Assembly (NCBI GenBank): GCA_036250195.1
Contig: JAVHZZ010000002.1
Location: 69,182,205 to 69,246,204 of the forward strand
Direction of reading: 5' to 3'
Source: Mixophyes australis
Lineage: Eukaryota > Chordata > Amphibia > Anura > Limnodynastidae
DNA: 64,000 nt
The notes under the pieces were generated by a model. It was not told where the DNA came from. It was given only the letters and a program-made list of their open reading frames with translations, and made no database searches. A program made the position numbers and the translations under genes. How positions within the stretch are numbered: the stretch's first letter is position 1; each line of letters opens with the position of its first letter. Of the stretch, positions 55,918 to 64,000 are shown one piece after another.

Positions 55918-58739
55918 GTATACCCTCCTCTTCTTCCTCCTGTTTGAAGGAACCTTTTAAGAATTCTAGGAGCGTGAAGGTCCTGCTTGTCCACCCATGA
56001 TCTCTCCTCTGGGCCAAATCCTTTCCAATGGACAAGAAATTGCTGTTTGCCACGAAGAATGCGAGAGGCCAAGATCCGATTGACTTCGAATTCTGTTCCA
56101 GAAGAGGTTTGTATTGGTGGGGGACGACAGGGAGGTCGATAGAATTTATTGAGTACCACTGGTCGTAGTAATGAGACATGAAAAGTATTATGACATCTCA
56201 GAGAAGGAGGAAGTTTCAATTTAAAGCATACAGGATTAATTACTTGCATGGTGGTGTACGGGTCAATAAATCGAGGAGCCATCTTCATAGAAGGAACTTT
56301 TAGTCTTAGGTCCCGGGTGGATAGCCATACTTGGTCTCCCACCTTTAAGAGAGGAGTGGCCCTCCGATGACGATCTGCAAAGATTTTGTGATGCTGAGTA
56401 GCCTTGAGTAAAGCCATCTTAGTCTTAGCCCAAATGAGAGAAAACTCCCGATAAAGAGTATCTACGGCTGGAACCGGTGAAGAGGACACTGGAAAAGGAT
56501 CCGGAAACACAGGATGACTTCCATATACAATAAAGAATGGGGAGAATCCGGTAGACTCATGAATGTGTTGGTTATGGGAGAACTCCGCCCAAGGAAGGAA
56601 TTGAGACCATTTATTCTGATTGTCAGAGGTAAAACAGCGAAGAAATGTCTCGAGGTCCTGATTGATTCGCTCCGTCTGCCCATTGGTTTGAGGATGATAT
56701 CCCGAAGAGAATTTCAATTCTATGTTCAATTTCCTACAAAAGGTTCTCCAAAAACGGGATGTGAATTGGACTCCACGGTCCGAAATGATCTCCTTCGGGC
56801 AACCATGTAATCTGAATATCTCCTTGATAAAGATATCTGCCAGACGACTGGCCGTGGGCAGTCCAGTTAGAGGAATAAAATGTGCCATCTTCGAAAATCG
56901 ATCAATAACCACCCAGATAGTGGTAAACCCTGCACTGTGGGGTAGGTCTGTGATAAAATCCATGGCCACACTTTCCCAAGGAGCATCGGGGATAGGGAGT
57001 GGACGAAGAAGGCCTGCCGGGACTCTTCTACAAGTCTTGTGTTGAGCACAAGTAGTGCAGGAAGCAATAAATTTACAAATATCGGCACGTACAGTAGGCC
57101 ACCAGAAGCGACGACAAAGCAACGATGTTGTCTTCTTTATTCCAGCATGGCCGGCAATGCGGGATGAATGAGCCCACTGCAGGGTCTTGAGCCGGAGATG
57201 AGGTTCCACAAATGACCGGCCTGGAGGAGGAGAGGACGTTTTGGTCCTAGTGAGGGCTACAATATTAGAAGGATCAATAACATGCTGAGGAACCAACGGT
57301 CTTAAACGATCGGAATCGTCAAATGAGCGAGATAATGCATCGGCACGTCCGTTCTTGGCTCCAGGGCAGAATGTGAGCTTCATGTTAAATCGAGCAAAGA
57401 AGGATGCCCAGCGGGCTTGCCGAGGATTAAGGCAACGAGCCTCTTGAATGAACACTAGGTTCCGATGGTCGGTAAATACAGTAACAGGAAATATAGCCCC
57501 CTCCAACAGATGTCGCCATTCCTCCAGAGCCGCCTTGATGGCCAGTAACTCCTTGTCCCCTATTCCATAATTACATTCACTTGGAAGAAATCGTCTGGAG
57601 AAAAACCCACACGGGTTGTGTGAGCCAGCAGGAGACTCTTGAAAAAGCACCGCCCCAATGCCTACAGAGGATGCATCTACCTCTAAGAAGAAAGGTCGTT
57701 CTTGATCGAGCTGGGACAGAACTGGAGCTGAAGAAAATGCTTTCTTTAACGTTATGAAGGCAGACATGGCTTCCGAGGACCAAACCCTGGGGTTGGCAGT
57801 CTTCCTGGTTAACGCTGTAATGGGAGCTATGATGGTGGAGAATCCCTGAATAAATTGGCGATAATAGTTTGCAAAGCCAATGAACCTTTGAATCGCTTTA
57901 AGGCCTTGTGGCTGAGGCCAGTCCAGAATAGCTGACACCTTGGTGGGATCCATACAAAGACCTTGACCCGACACAATGAAACCAAGAAAAGGTACCTGGC
58001 TAATCTCAAACACACATTTCTCCAGCTTGCAGTAGAGGTGATGTTTCCGGAGTCTACATAAGACCTCCTTTACTTGCTCCCGATGAGTTTTCAGATCTTT
58101 AGAAAATATTAATATATCGTCTAAATACACTACCACAGAAGTGTATAACAGGTCATGAAAGATATCGTTAACAAAGGTTTGGAAGATGGCTGGGGCGTTG
58201 CAGAGGCCAAAGGGCATCACCAGGTACTCAAAATGTCCATCTCTGGTGTTAAAGGCCGTTTTCCATTCGTCCCCCTTCTTGATGCGAATCAAATTATAGG
58301 CCCCACGGAGATCTAATTTGGAAAAAATTTGAGATCCACTGGGTTTGTCAAAGAGGTCAGAGATGAGAGGTAGTGGATATCGATTTTTGACAGTGATGCG
58401 GTTGAGAGGACGATAATCAATACAAGGCCGAAGAGACCCATCCTTCTTCTTAACGAAAAAAAACCCTGCACCCGCTGGGGAAGTGGATTTGCGGATAAAT
58501 CCCCGTTTCAGGTTTTCCGAGATATATTGAGACATGGCTGACGTCTCTGGACGAGATAAAGGGTAGGTCCGCCCTTTGGGGATGGGTTGGTCCGGAGACA
58601 AAACAATAGCGCAATCCCAGGGACGATGAGGAGGCAAGATCTCCGCTTCCACCTTACTGAATACATCTTGGAATTCCATATAGGCCTCAGGAAGATGGGT
58701 TAGCTCGGAATGAGCCATTACTTGACATTTAGAAGGCAA
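55881..58739 (-). CDS. gypsy B Pol: RT, RNase H, integrase, chromodomain (952 codons)
   Basis: One open frame. RT motifs include [13 protein letters not shown] and the catalytic [12 protein letters not shown] near residue 206. RNase H starts near 355 (LEVDASSVGIGAVLFQ). The integrase zinc module lies near 520-565 (HSSRIAGHAGIKK ... CTTCAQHK). The DDE core includes MDFITDLP near 596, SDRGVQFTS near 650 and NGQTERINQDLE near 690. A chromodomain lies near 883-930 (FLVHWKGFGPEERSWVDKQD), which in chromoviruses can guide integration to chromatin marks. The first Met shown is not a true start: pol is expected to be made as a Gag-Pol fusion. A one-base frame break in a T run (58758-58760) separates it from the protease. 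Confidence 0.93.
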   Translation of the reverse strand: MPSKCQVMAHSELTHLPEAYMEFQDVFSKVEAEILPPHRPWDCAIVLSPDQPIPKGRTYPLSRPETSAMSQYISENLKRGFIRKSTSPAGAGFFFVKKKDGSLRPCIDYRPLNRITVKNRYPLPLISDLFDKPSGSQIFSKLDLRGAYNLIRIKKGDEWKTAFNTRDGHFEYLVMPFGLCNAPAIFQTFVNDIFHDLLYTSVVVYLDDILIFSKDLKTHREQVKEVLCRLRKHHLYCKLEKCVFEISQVPFLGFIVSGQGLCMDPTKVSAILDWPQPQGLKAIQRFIGFANYYRQFIQGFSTIIAPITALTRKTANPRVWSSEAMSAFITLKKAFSSAPVLSQLDQERPFFLEVDASSVGIGAVLFQESPAGSHNPCGFFSRRFLPSECNYGIGDKELLAIKAALEEWRHLLEGAIFPVTVFTDHRNLVFIQEARCLNPRQARWASFFARFNMKLTFCPGAKNGRADALSRSFDDSDRLRPLVPQHVIDPSNIVALTRTKTSSPPPGRSFVEPHLRLKTLQWAHSSRIAGHAGIKKTTSLLCRRFWWPTVRADICKFIASCTTCAQHKTCRRVPAGLLRPLPIPDAPWESVAMDFITDLPHSAGFTTIWVVIDRFSKMAHFIPLTGLPTASRLADIFIKEIFRLHGCPKEIISDRGVQFTSRFWRTFCRKLNIELKFSSGYHPQTNGQTERINQDLETFLRCFTSDNQNKWSQFLPWAEFSHNQHIHESTGFSPFFIVYGSHPVFPDPFPVSSSPVPAVDTLYREFSLIWAKTKMALLKATQHHKIFADRHRRATPLLKVGDQVWLSTRDLRLKVPSMKMAPRFIDPYTTMQVINPVCFKLKLPPSLRCHNTFHVSLLRPVVLNKFYRPPCRPPPIQTSSGTEFEVNRILASRILRGKQQFLVHWKGFGPEERSWVDKQDLHAPRILKRFLQTGGRRGGYTVRRRSARPPVC

Positions 58740-58755
58740 GACTCTAGACAGACAT

Positions 58756-59268
58756 TCAAAGACATCCTGAACCCCACGACATAACTTGAGCGTGGTCCCA
58801 ATCCATCTGAGGAGAATGCTTTCTCAGCCACGGTAGCCCCAAGATGAGGGGATTAATGGACCTCGGCAAAACCAAAAGTTGGATCATCTCGCTATGAAGT
58901 ACTCCTACCATCAACCGAACAGGAGAAGTCACGGAGGAGATGGAGCCGTGGGTGACACGACTACCGTCGACTGCCGTCAGAGATAACGGTTGAGGCAATG
59001 GGTTTAAAGGTATTTGGAGCTGCGAAGCTAGATCCGCCGAAATGAAGTTCCCGGAGGAGCCGGAGTCCACAAAGGCCGTGGTGGAAAAGGTACCCTTGGG
59101 GGTGCTCAGGATGACAGCCATCTGAAATTCTGGGGAATTTTCTTTAGAATAGGGAGCAACTGTGGATTCTCCTAAAACGGCCTCCCCGCCACCGTTTAGG
59201 AGGAAGAGTTTCCCGGTTTCTTGGGACAAACTCTTAGCATGTGTCCCGGATCTCCACAATACAGACAC
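58756..59268 (-). CDS. gypsy B protease region of Gag-Pol
   Basis: This frame overlaps the end of gag in -1 and contains the aspartic protease active-site motif (TAFVDSGSSGNFISADL) and the flap and C-terminal region ending LILGLPWLRKHSPQMDW. It would cleave Gag-Pol. It ends in a TGA at 58756-58758. The RT frame continues from just upstream in another phase, so an extra base in the adjacent T run is the likely cause. In family A the two regions share one frame. The ATG at 59268 lies in the zinc-knuckle overlap and is unlikely to be used. Confidence 0.88.
   Translation of the reverse strand: MSVLWRSGTHAKSLSQETGKLFLLNGGGEAVLGESTVAPYSKENSPEFQMAVILSTPKGTFSTTAFVDSGSSGNFISADLASQLQIPLNPLPQPLSLTAVDGSRVTHGSISSVTSPVRLMVGVLHSEMIQLLVLPRSINPLILGLPWLRKHSPQMDWDHAQVMSWGSGCL
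59169..59214 (-). promoter_or_regulatory. probable -1 frameshift signal, gypsy B gag/pol
   Basis: On the minus strand GGGAAAC (59214-59208) is in the gag phase G GGA AAC. After a 5-nt spacer, CTCCTAAACGG (59202-59192) pairs with CCGTTTTAGGAG (59180-59169), an 11-bp stem with one bulged base and an 11-nt loop. The -1 frame reads straight into the protease. Heptamer, spacing and stem are textbook for programmed frameshifting. Confidence 0.8.
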
Positions 59269-60140
59269 AGGCGTTGTTTGAAGCGTCTCTCCCTCTCTTC
59301 AAGGGATAATTTAGAGCGTCCTACTTGCATTGGTTCGTCCACTGGCAGGATGGGATTTTGGAACTGGGGTGCTAGCCGTGGTATGAACCGTTTGCCAGGA
59401 GAGCGTTCCTGCGTGCGCTCTTGGTAGCGCAAATCCACCTTTATGCACATGGAGATGAGGGAATCTAACTCGGCCGGGAGTTCTCTGGAAATTAGCTCAT
59501 CCTTAATCCGGTCAACCAGACCTTGCCAAAAGGTTGCCACCAGTGCTTCGTTATTCCATTTTAACTCGGAAGCCAAGGTCCGAAATTGAACTGCGTACTG
59601 CCCCACGGACAGGTCACCTTGGCGGAGGTTTAACAAGCTAGTAGCTGCAGAAGCAACTCTTCCGGGATCATCGAAGACTTTTCTAAAAGCTTCAATGAAG
59701 GAGTTGGAGCTATTAAGAAGTGGATCCCCTCGTTCCCATAAAGGTGAGGCCCAGGCAAGGGCTTGACCACTGAGGAGGGAGATGAGAAAGGCTACTTTGG
59801 TGCGTTCTGAAGAAAAGGCCCCTGGGTTGCACTCAAATTGAATGGCACATTGGTTCAGAAAGCCCCTGCATTTCTTGGGATCACCGTCAAACTTTTCGGG
59901 TGTCGGGATGCGTAAACCGGCGGCCGCTGTAGAGACCGTAACCACACTAGATGCTGTGGATGCAGAAGAGGTTATGGCTGGTGTAGCGGGTGAAGCACTC
60001 TGAAATGTATCGAAGCGGGTAGCAATCCCTTGGACACATTGTAGGAGATGTGCTTGGGCTGCTTCTTGTTGCTCCACTCGTTGAGCCAAATGCAGGAGTA
60101 GGTCTCGAGCAGACGGTTCACCAGACCCCTCCGTTGTCAT
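59196..60140 (-). CDS. gypsy B Gag, 314 aa, intact
   Basis: Starts MTTEGSGEPSARDLLLHLAQ at 60140, only 13 nt after the 5' LTR. A short coiled-coil-like start is followed by a Ser/Thr/Ala-rich linker. The capsid region (RIPTPEKFDGDPKKCRGFLN, then LLSGQALAWASPLWERGDPL) is of the Ty3/gypsy retrotransposon-gag family. The C-terminal CCHC zinc knuckle is CLYCGDPGHMLRVC. It packages element RNA into particles. The stop lies just after the frameshift heptamer. Sequence and length correspond closely to gag of family C. Confidence 0.93.
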   Translation of the reverse strand: MTTEGSGEPSARDLLLHLAQRVEQQEAAQAHLLQCVQGIATRFDTFQSASPATPAITSSASTASSVVTVSTAAAGLRIPTPEKFDGDPKKCRGFLNQCAIQFECNPGAFSSERTKVAFLISLLSGQALAWASPLWERGDPLLNSSNSFIEAFRKVFDDPGRVASAATSLLNLRQGDLSVGQYAVQFRTLASELKWNNEALVATFWQGLVDRIKDELISRELPAELDSLISMCIKVDLRYQERTQERSPGKRFIPRLAPQFQNPILPVDEPMQVGRSKLSLEERERRFKQRLCLYCGDPGHMLRVCPKKPGNSSS

Positions 60141-60141
60141 G

Positions 60142-60151
60142 GCCAGAGTAT
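60142..60151 (-). promoter_or_regulatory. candidate self-primer binding site, gypsy B
   Basis: On the minus strand, ATACTCTGGC begins 2 nt after the LTR end and is the exact complement of GCCAGAGTAT inside the LTR (60551-60560; also 55672-55681), which lies about 30 bp downstream of TATTTAAA. No TGG typical of a tRNA primer site is present. Confidence 0.68.
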
Positions 60152-60153
60152 AC

Positions 60154-60786
60154 TGTCACGACTGATAGTGGGTACCTGCTGTTGTTGGCGCAACTCAGAG
60201 GAAGGCGCGGAGTCTAACGTGCCCCTGGTATTCACCAGGAACCCCCGCAAGGAAGTATGGACTCCGCTGCAGGGACACGCAGGTCGCGGTCCTTCCTAGA
60301 GTCCACAGCTAGATACAAGGAGGTGTCAGACAGGCCGGGTCAGCAACGTTCAGGTAGAAGAGGTACAAAGGGAAATCCAGAAGAATGGTGAGGCAAGCCG
60401 GGTCGGTAACTTTCAGGGAGAACAGTACAAAGGCAGAATCCAAATAGGGGTGGTCAAACGGTCCGGGTCAAAAGGTCACAAGCAGCACGAGGATAGTCAG
60501 GAACGAATACAGCAACTGGTATACACAAACGCTGGAGGCAGGAAGACCTGATACTCTGGCACTGGTGAGAGGGCAGGGAGAGGTTTAAATACTGTGGTAA
60601 CCCAATCAGAATCAGCGCTGCAGCGCTGTCATACCTGCCGCCGGGAATCCTTCATAGCGTCCCGTTGCCTAGCAACGGGGCGCGTCATCACACCCAGAGG
60701 TCGGACGGCAGGGGGATCCGGAAGTGATGCGTCTGGTTGCTATGCGCTGTCAGCAGACAGGCGGCCGTGCGGAACGGCGCCTGACA
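60154..60786 (-). mobile_element. gypsy B 5' LTR
   Basis: Same ends as the 3' LTR. It lacks 10 bp (AACCAGACGC) near the CTGTCAGCAGACAGG end. It would provide the promoter for the element: TATTTAAA at about 60585-60592 on the minus strand, RNA start expected near 60560. Confidence 0.92.
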
Positions 60787-62165
60787 CCCAGGACTTCCGT
60801 TTATTGTGGAGGTGGATGCTTCGGATGTCGGTGCTGGTGCCATCCTCTCTCAGAAAGACTCACAGAGTAAAAAACTACATCCTTGTGCATTTTTCTCGAG
60901 AAAATTTCTGCCAGCGGAATGTAATTATGACGTCGGAAACCGTGAACTATTGGCTGTTAAGTTGGCATTGGAGGAATGGCGACATTGGTTGGAGGGGGCT
61001 GCACACACCATTACCATCTTCACAGACCATAAAAACCTCCAATATATTCAGACTGCAAAAACTATGAATCCCAGGCAGGCTGGCTGGGCCCTATTCTTCA
61101 CCAGATTTAGGTTCATCATCACATTTCGTCCAGGTGCAAAAAATATTAAGGCTGATTCTTTGTCCCGAAGTTTTTTGACTCAGCATCCTCAAACTCCTGA
61201 CTCACAGTCTATTATTCCTTTCACTTCAATTCATCTCGGACTCACCCAGGATCTGGGAGCCACTATCCAACACTTCCAGAAAATTGCTCCCGTTCAGACA
61301 CCTTTCAACAAGTTATTTGTCCCGGTTCATCTAAGGAGACCTGTCCTCATAGAGGGTCACAACAACCGCTCTGCTGGTCATCCGGGAATTCGTAGGACTA
61401 TTGAAATCCTTTCTCGCTGGCTTTGGTGGCCCACCTTATCGGATGATGTTGAGACTTACGTTCGTGCCTGTCCTGAGTGTGCTAGAAACAAATCTGCTAG
61501 GAACCGTCCTGCTGGTCTACTGCTACCCTTGCCTGCTCCAAGCAGACCTTGGTCCCATCTTTCGATGGATTTTATTGTTGACCTTCCAGTATCTGCAGGC
61601 CATAACACCATTTGGGTAGTCGTGGACCGATTCAGTAAGATGGCACATTTTATATCCTTACCCAAACTACCGGATGCCAGGACTTTGGCTACCTTGTTCC
61701 TGACCCACATCTTTCGTCTCCATGGTCTTCCTGAAGACATCGTCTCGGACAGAGGATCTCAGTTTATTGCACGATTCGGGAGATCTTTTTGTAAGTCCAT
61801 TGGGATCACTATCAGTTTGTCCTCAGCGTATCACCCGCAGTCGAATGGACAGACAGAAAGAACTAACCAGTCCTTGGAACAGTTTTTACGCATTTATGTT
61901 TCAAAATTTCATGATAACTGGTCCTCTCTCTTGCCCTGGGCGGAATTCGCTTACAACAATTCCTGCCATTCCACAATACACACATCTCCGTTCTTCTGCA
62001 ACCTTGGATTTCACCCGAAGTCTAACTCTTTCTCTACTGCTGTTCCCAGTGGGGATTCTGGAACACCTGCTTTTACGGCTAGGTTGAGATCTATCTGGAA
62101 AAAGGTGCACTCTGCCCTGGGTCAAGCCTCGCAAAAATCCAAGGCTTTCGCTGATCGCCATCGTG
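60787..62165 (+). pseudogene. gypsy A2 RNase H and integrase (3'-truncated)
   Basis: The continuation of A2 after element B reads [18 protein letters not shown] (RNase H) and the zinc module (GHNNRSAGHPGIRR ... CPECARNK). The DDE core follows (MDFIVDLP, SDRGSQFIARF, NGQTERTNQSLEQ). The frame is open for over 450 codons from 60806 but ends at about 62165, within FADRH, where homology to A1 stops. The C-terminal domain, chromodomain and 3' LTR are absent. Confidence 0.9.
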
Positions 62166-63204
62166 TGCGGTGAAGTCCTCCGCATGCGTGCCCAAAAGAG
62201 ACAAGGAAATGTGGCTGTCGAGGAAAGACAGGAGGCCGTCTCCTGCACCTAGAGTCAGAAAAATTTTGCGTGGGGTTCCCCCGATTTTCACTTTACCAGC
62301 ACTAGGCAAACCAGCCAGGGTTGGCGGCACTATAGCAGGGAGACGCGCAGCAGGGGTCCCCCTGCCATAATGACTAACCAACCCTAGACTGTTCAGCGCT
62401 GGGCTGGATTCCCTAGGGAGTGGGGTCCGCTGAAAAAAATGAGCGCCCCCCCCCCCCCCCCTAGAAAGAACCAGCCCAGTGCTGATAGCACTAGGGCTCT
62501 TCCTACTACCCCTGGGCTGTGGGTAGTAGGGTAATACGGCGTAAAGTAGTAAAAAAAAAAAAACTGACACCAATTTTGTTTGTGGAACTACAAGTCCCAG
62601 CCAGCCAGGTTGCCAAAAACAGTGTGGCCATGCTGGTGCTTGTATAACTACAAGCACCAGCATACCCATGGCAGCCAGGGCATGTTGGAACTTGGAGAAC
62701 CACAAGTGCCAACATACCCTGACATCCCTGGCTTGCTGGGCCCTGTAGTTCCACAAAGAAAAAAGTTTACAAAGCCACAACACCCTCTTATAAACCACAT
62801 ACATTTATTAAAAATAATAAAACCCACAATAAAGACACTAACCACCCTCTTTTAAACCACAAGTATTTATTAAAAATAAAAAAAACAAAATACTTACCAA
62901 TGATGCCTTTTTTCTTGATCCAATGTCACTTATTATTTGTAAATCCATCTTGCCGGCTTGCCCCAGTCCCAGCCATTTATACCTCCATAAGGGAATCTTT
63001 TCCAACAGGAACTCTTCGCCCAGAAGGGGCACATATTTGTACATCCCGACTCTTTAGGCTTGATTGAAGATAAAAATAAAAAAAAACCAGGAGCCGCCGC
63101 AAACAGCTCCTACCTAGTAGGAGGTCCGTTTCGCAATGCTCTTACGCTGTTTGCGTAAGAGCTAACTACTGTATTATGGTATTTTCCCACGCTAGTGGGG
63201 AAAT
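62166..63204. repeat. dispersed repeats with inverted motifs, no gene
   Basis: A C tract of about 16 bases lies at about 62446-62461. At 62580-62757 the motifs TTTGTGGAACTACAAG and CTGTAGTTCCACAAAG form an inverted pair, with an inner hairpin ATGCTGGTGCTTGTA / TACAAGCACCAGCAT. Two related AT-rich segments (AAACCACATACATTTATTAA at 62783 and AAACCACAAGTATTTATTAA at 62856) follow. This is probably one or more MITEs. Confidence 0.5.
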
Positions 63205-63368
63205 CACATAATACTGTATTTAGCGCTTACGCAAGTAATGTAGCGCATTGCGCATGCGCTACGCTACTTGCATAACCTGTAATACAGTAAATACAGGTTA
63301 CGCAAGTAGCGTAGCGCATGCGCAATGCGCTACGTTACTTGCGTAAGCGCTAAATACTGTATTATGTG
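63205..63368. repeat. near-perfect palindrome, 77-bp arms
   Basis: 63205-63281 pairs with 63292-63368 with three mismatches by eye, around a 10-bp loop. The arms are CpG-rich (ACGCAAGTAATGTAGCGCAT, TTGCGCATGCGCTACGCTAC). The right flank ends GATACATTTACCCC, a terminal motif like that near 34000 (GGGGTAAATGTATCAA). It is therefore probably the core of a foldback DNA transposon. Confidence 0.8.
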
Positions 63369-63411
63369 ATTTGCCGCGATTTAAACACGCTGGCAAACTC
63401 GCACTTTGATA

Positions 63412-63600
63412 CATTTACCCCAGGGACACCAAGTGAAATTTGGGGCCCTGGTACATCAAGTTTTTGGGGCCCCTTCCATTGTAAGTGAAGGGGGGGGGGC
63501 GGTAAAACCAGGTTGGTGGCCCCTTCCACTACACAGGCAGGCCAGGACCCCTGTCACCCTCTCGGCGCCCCTCTCGGTGCCCCTGCTGACACACCAGTAA
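63412..63600 (-). repeat. dispersed repeat related to 35820-36085
   Basis: It contains CCACTACACAGGCAGGCC, the inverse of the block near 36000, and GGGGCCC-rich segments. Non-coding. Confidence 0.4.
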
Positions 63601-63911
63601 ATCCTACTCCGCTGTAATAAAAAATGCATCGCACATTTCCTCTGAATGCAAATAGCTTGCATAGCAAAGCATGGTAGCCATGGCAATATTCTCTAAATTA
63701 GTAGTTATTGGACAGTAATGAATAAAAAGAAACAATACTTTTAGACAAACTGCTTGCTTGAACATGGTTGTACATTATCCTGCCCATAATCGTTAATTTA
63801 TCTGAATATTTCAATGTTTGGTAATATTATTGCGTGTAAAATGGGGAAGTAAATAATAAACCAGATCAGAAATAGATTCCTGCATTGACCATTCTATTAA
63901 TTTCCTTTTAG

Positions 63912-63964
63912 ATGGTGTATCTAATCACATAAAAGACCTAATAGAATGGAAGAGACACATGGAG
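63912..63964 (+). CDS. soat2: SOAT2-like sterol O-acyltransferase, second N-terminal exon
   Basis: Acceptor TTCCTTTTAG|ATGG and donor GAG|GTAGGT bound a 53-bp exon. With the single base carried over from 32934 it encodes 18 codons, DGVSNHIKDLIEWKRHME. The second half closely resembles the N-terminal segment of human SOAT2 as I remember it (DLVQWTRHME), with the same end phase. SOAT1 differs here. The segment precedes the membrane-bound MBOAT catalytic domain, which lies outside the window. The exon starts with ATG by coincidence; translation starts at 32859. Confidence 0.75.
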
Positions 63965-64000
63965 GTAGGTGGCTTGGCAAATAGTACTGTTAAGTGTACT

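Larger units (their letters stand above)
55275..60786 (-). mobile_element. full-length young Ty3/gypsy element, family B
   Basis: Two LTRs (55275-55917 and 60154-60786) differ by eye at three positions plus one 10-bp deletion. The insertion is flanked by an exact 5-bp duplication CCCAG. Gag and nearly all of pol are open on the minus strand. One frame break lies between protease and RT. No env ORF follows pol. The domain order PR-RT-RH-IN-chromodomain marks a chromovirus-type element. Confidence 0.95.
52207..62165 (+). mobile_element. Ty3/gypsy family A, copy A2, split by element B
   Basis: The 5' LTR (52207-52911), gag, protease and RT run to 55274. They are interrupted by the antisense B element (55275-60786, duplication CCCAG at 55270-55274 and 60787-60791). 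RNase H and integrase resume at 60787 and stop abruptly near 62165, inside the integrase C-terminal region. There is no 3' LTR. Frame breaks show it is inactive, and it was there before B arrived. Confidence 0.9.

Noticed and set aside
55881..60786. Endogenous retrovirus with env
   Set aside because: Pol ends in a chromodomain and runs straight into the LTR. No env ORF or room for one exists, and Gag is of the Ty3/gypsy type.

Overview
The window looks like vertebrate nuclear DNA, most likely from a frog or another amphibian. Vertebrate-type exons with GT-AG splice sites are embedded in a dense load of Ty3/gypsy chromovirus-type LTR retrotransposons, a DIRS/Ngaro-type tyrosine-recombinase retrotransposon, hAT and PIF/Harbinger DNA transposons, foldback MITEs and a tRNA-headed SINE-like repeat. 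The species is inferred. Nothing looks prokaryotic, and no env-like ORF, rRNA gene or CRISPR array was seen.

Only two cellular genes can be supported. The 5' end of a SPRYD3-like gene lies on the minus strand (coding exon 6380-6515, likely first exon ending at 7041, CCAAT/GC-box promoter about 7091-7197). Two N-terminal coding exons of a SOAT2-like sterol O-acyltransferase lie on the plus strand (32850-32934 and 63912-63964). SPRYD3 and SOAT2 are close neighbours in human 12q13 with IGFBP6 between them; no IGFBP6 exon was recognised here. The SOAT2 intron between the two exons is about 31 kb and is mostly transposon.

Layout: 1-6.4 kb, SPRYD3 intron with SINE-like copies and MITEs. 7.0-7.3 kb, promoter. 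7.7-9.7 kb, Harbinger-like element. 9.7-11.6 kb, hAT-type element filled by a 24-bp minisatellite. 12.0-16.8 kb, 5'-truncated gypsy family A copy (A1). 16.9-23.5 kb, gypsy family C insertion with two LTRs that contain about 80-bp tandem repeats, PR-RT lost and an antisense LTR fragment in its place. 25.4-31.0 kb, an autonomous-looking hAT element (999-codon transposase) nested in a hAT MITE. 32.85 kb, SOAT2 exon. 36.6-40.0 kb, non-autonomous hAT element carrying a solo LTR, a 29-bp minisatellite and a foldback. 41-49.5 kb, decayed Ngaro-type element (gag, RT, RNase H, tyrosine recombinase, SGNH hydrolase) broken by two solo LTRs and a 746-bp insert. 52.2-62.2 kb, gypsy A copy A2 split by a young full-length antisense gypsy B. 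62.2-63.6 kb, repeats including a 77-bp-arm palindrome. 63.9 kb, next SOAT2 exon.

The most interesting signals are shared by the LTR elements. (1) Families A, B and C have, at the gag stop, a G-GGA-AAC/U heptamer in the phase needed for -1 frameshifting, followed after 5-7 nt by a stem-loop. (2) The sequence directly after the 5' LTR is complementary to an LTR site about 30 bp downstream of a TATA-like box, as expected for Tf1/sushi-type self-priming rather than tRNA priming. Two solo LTRs with the C-type motif and one with the B-type motif keep the same spacing.
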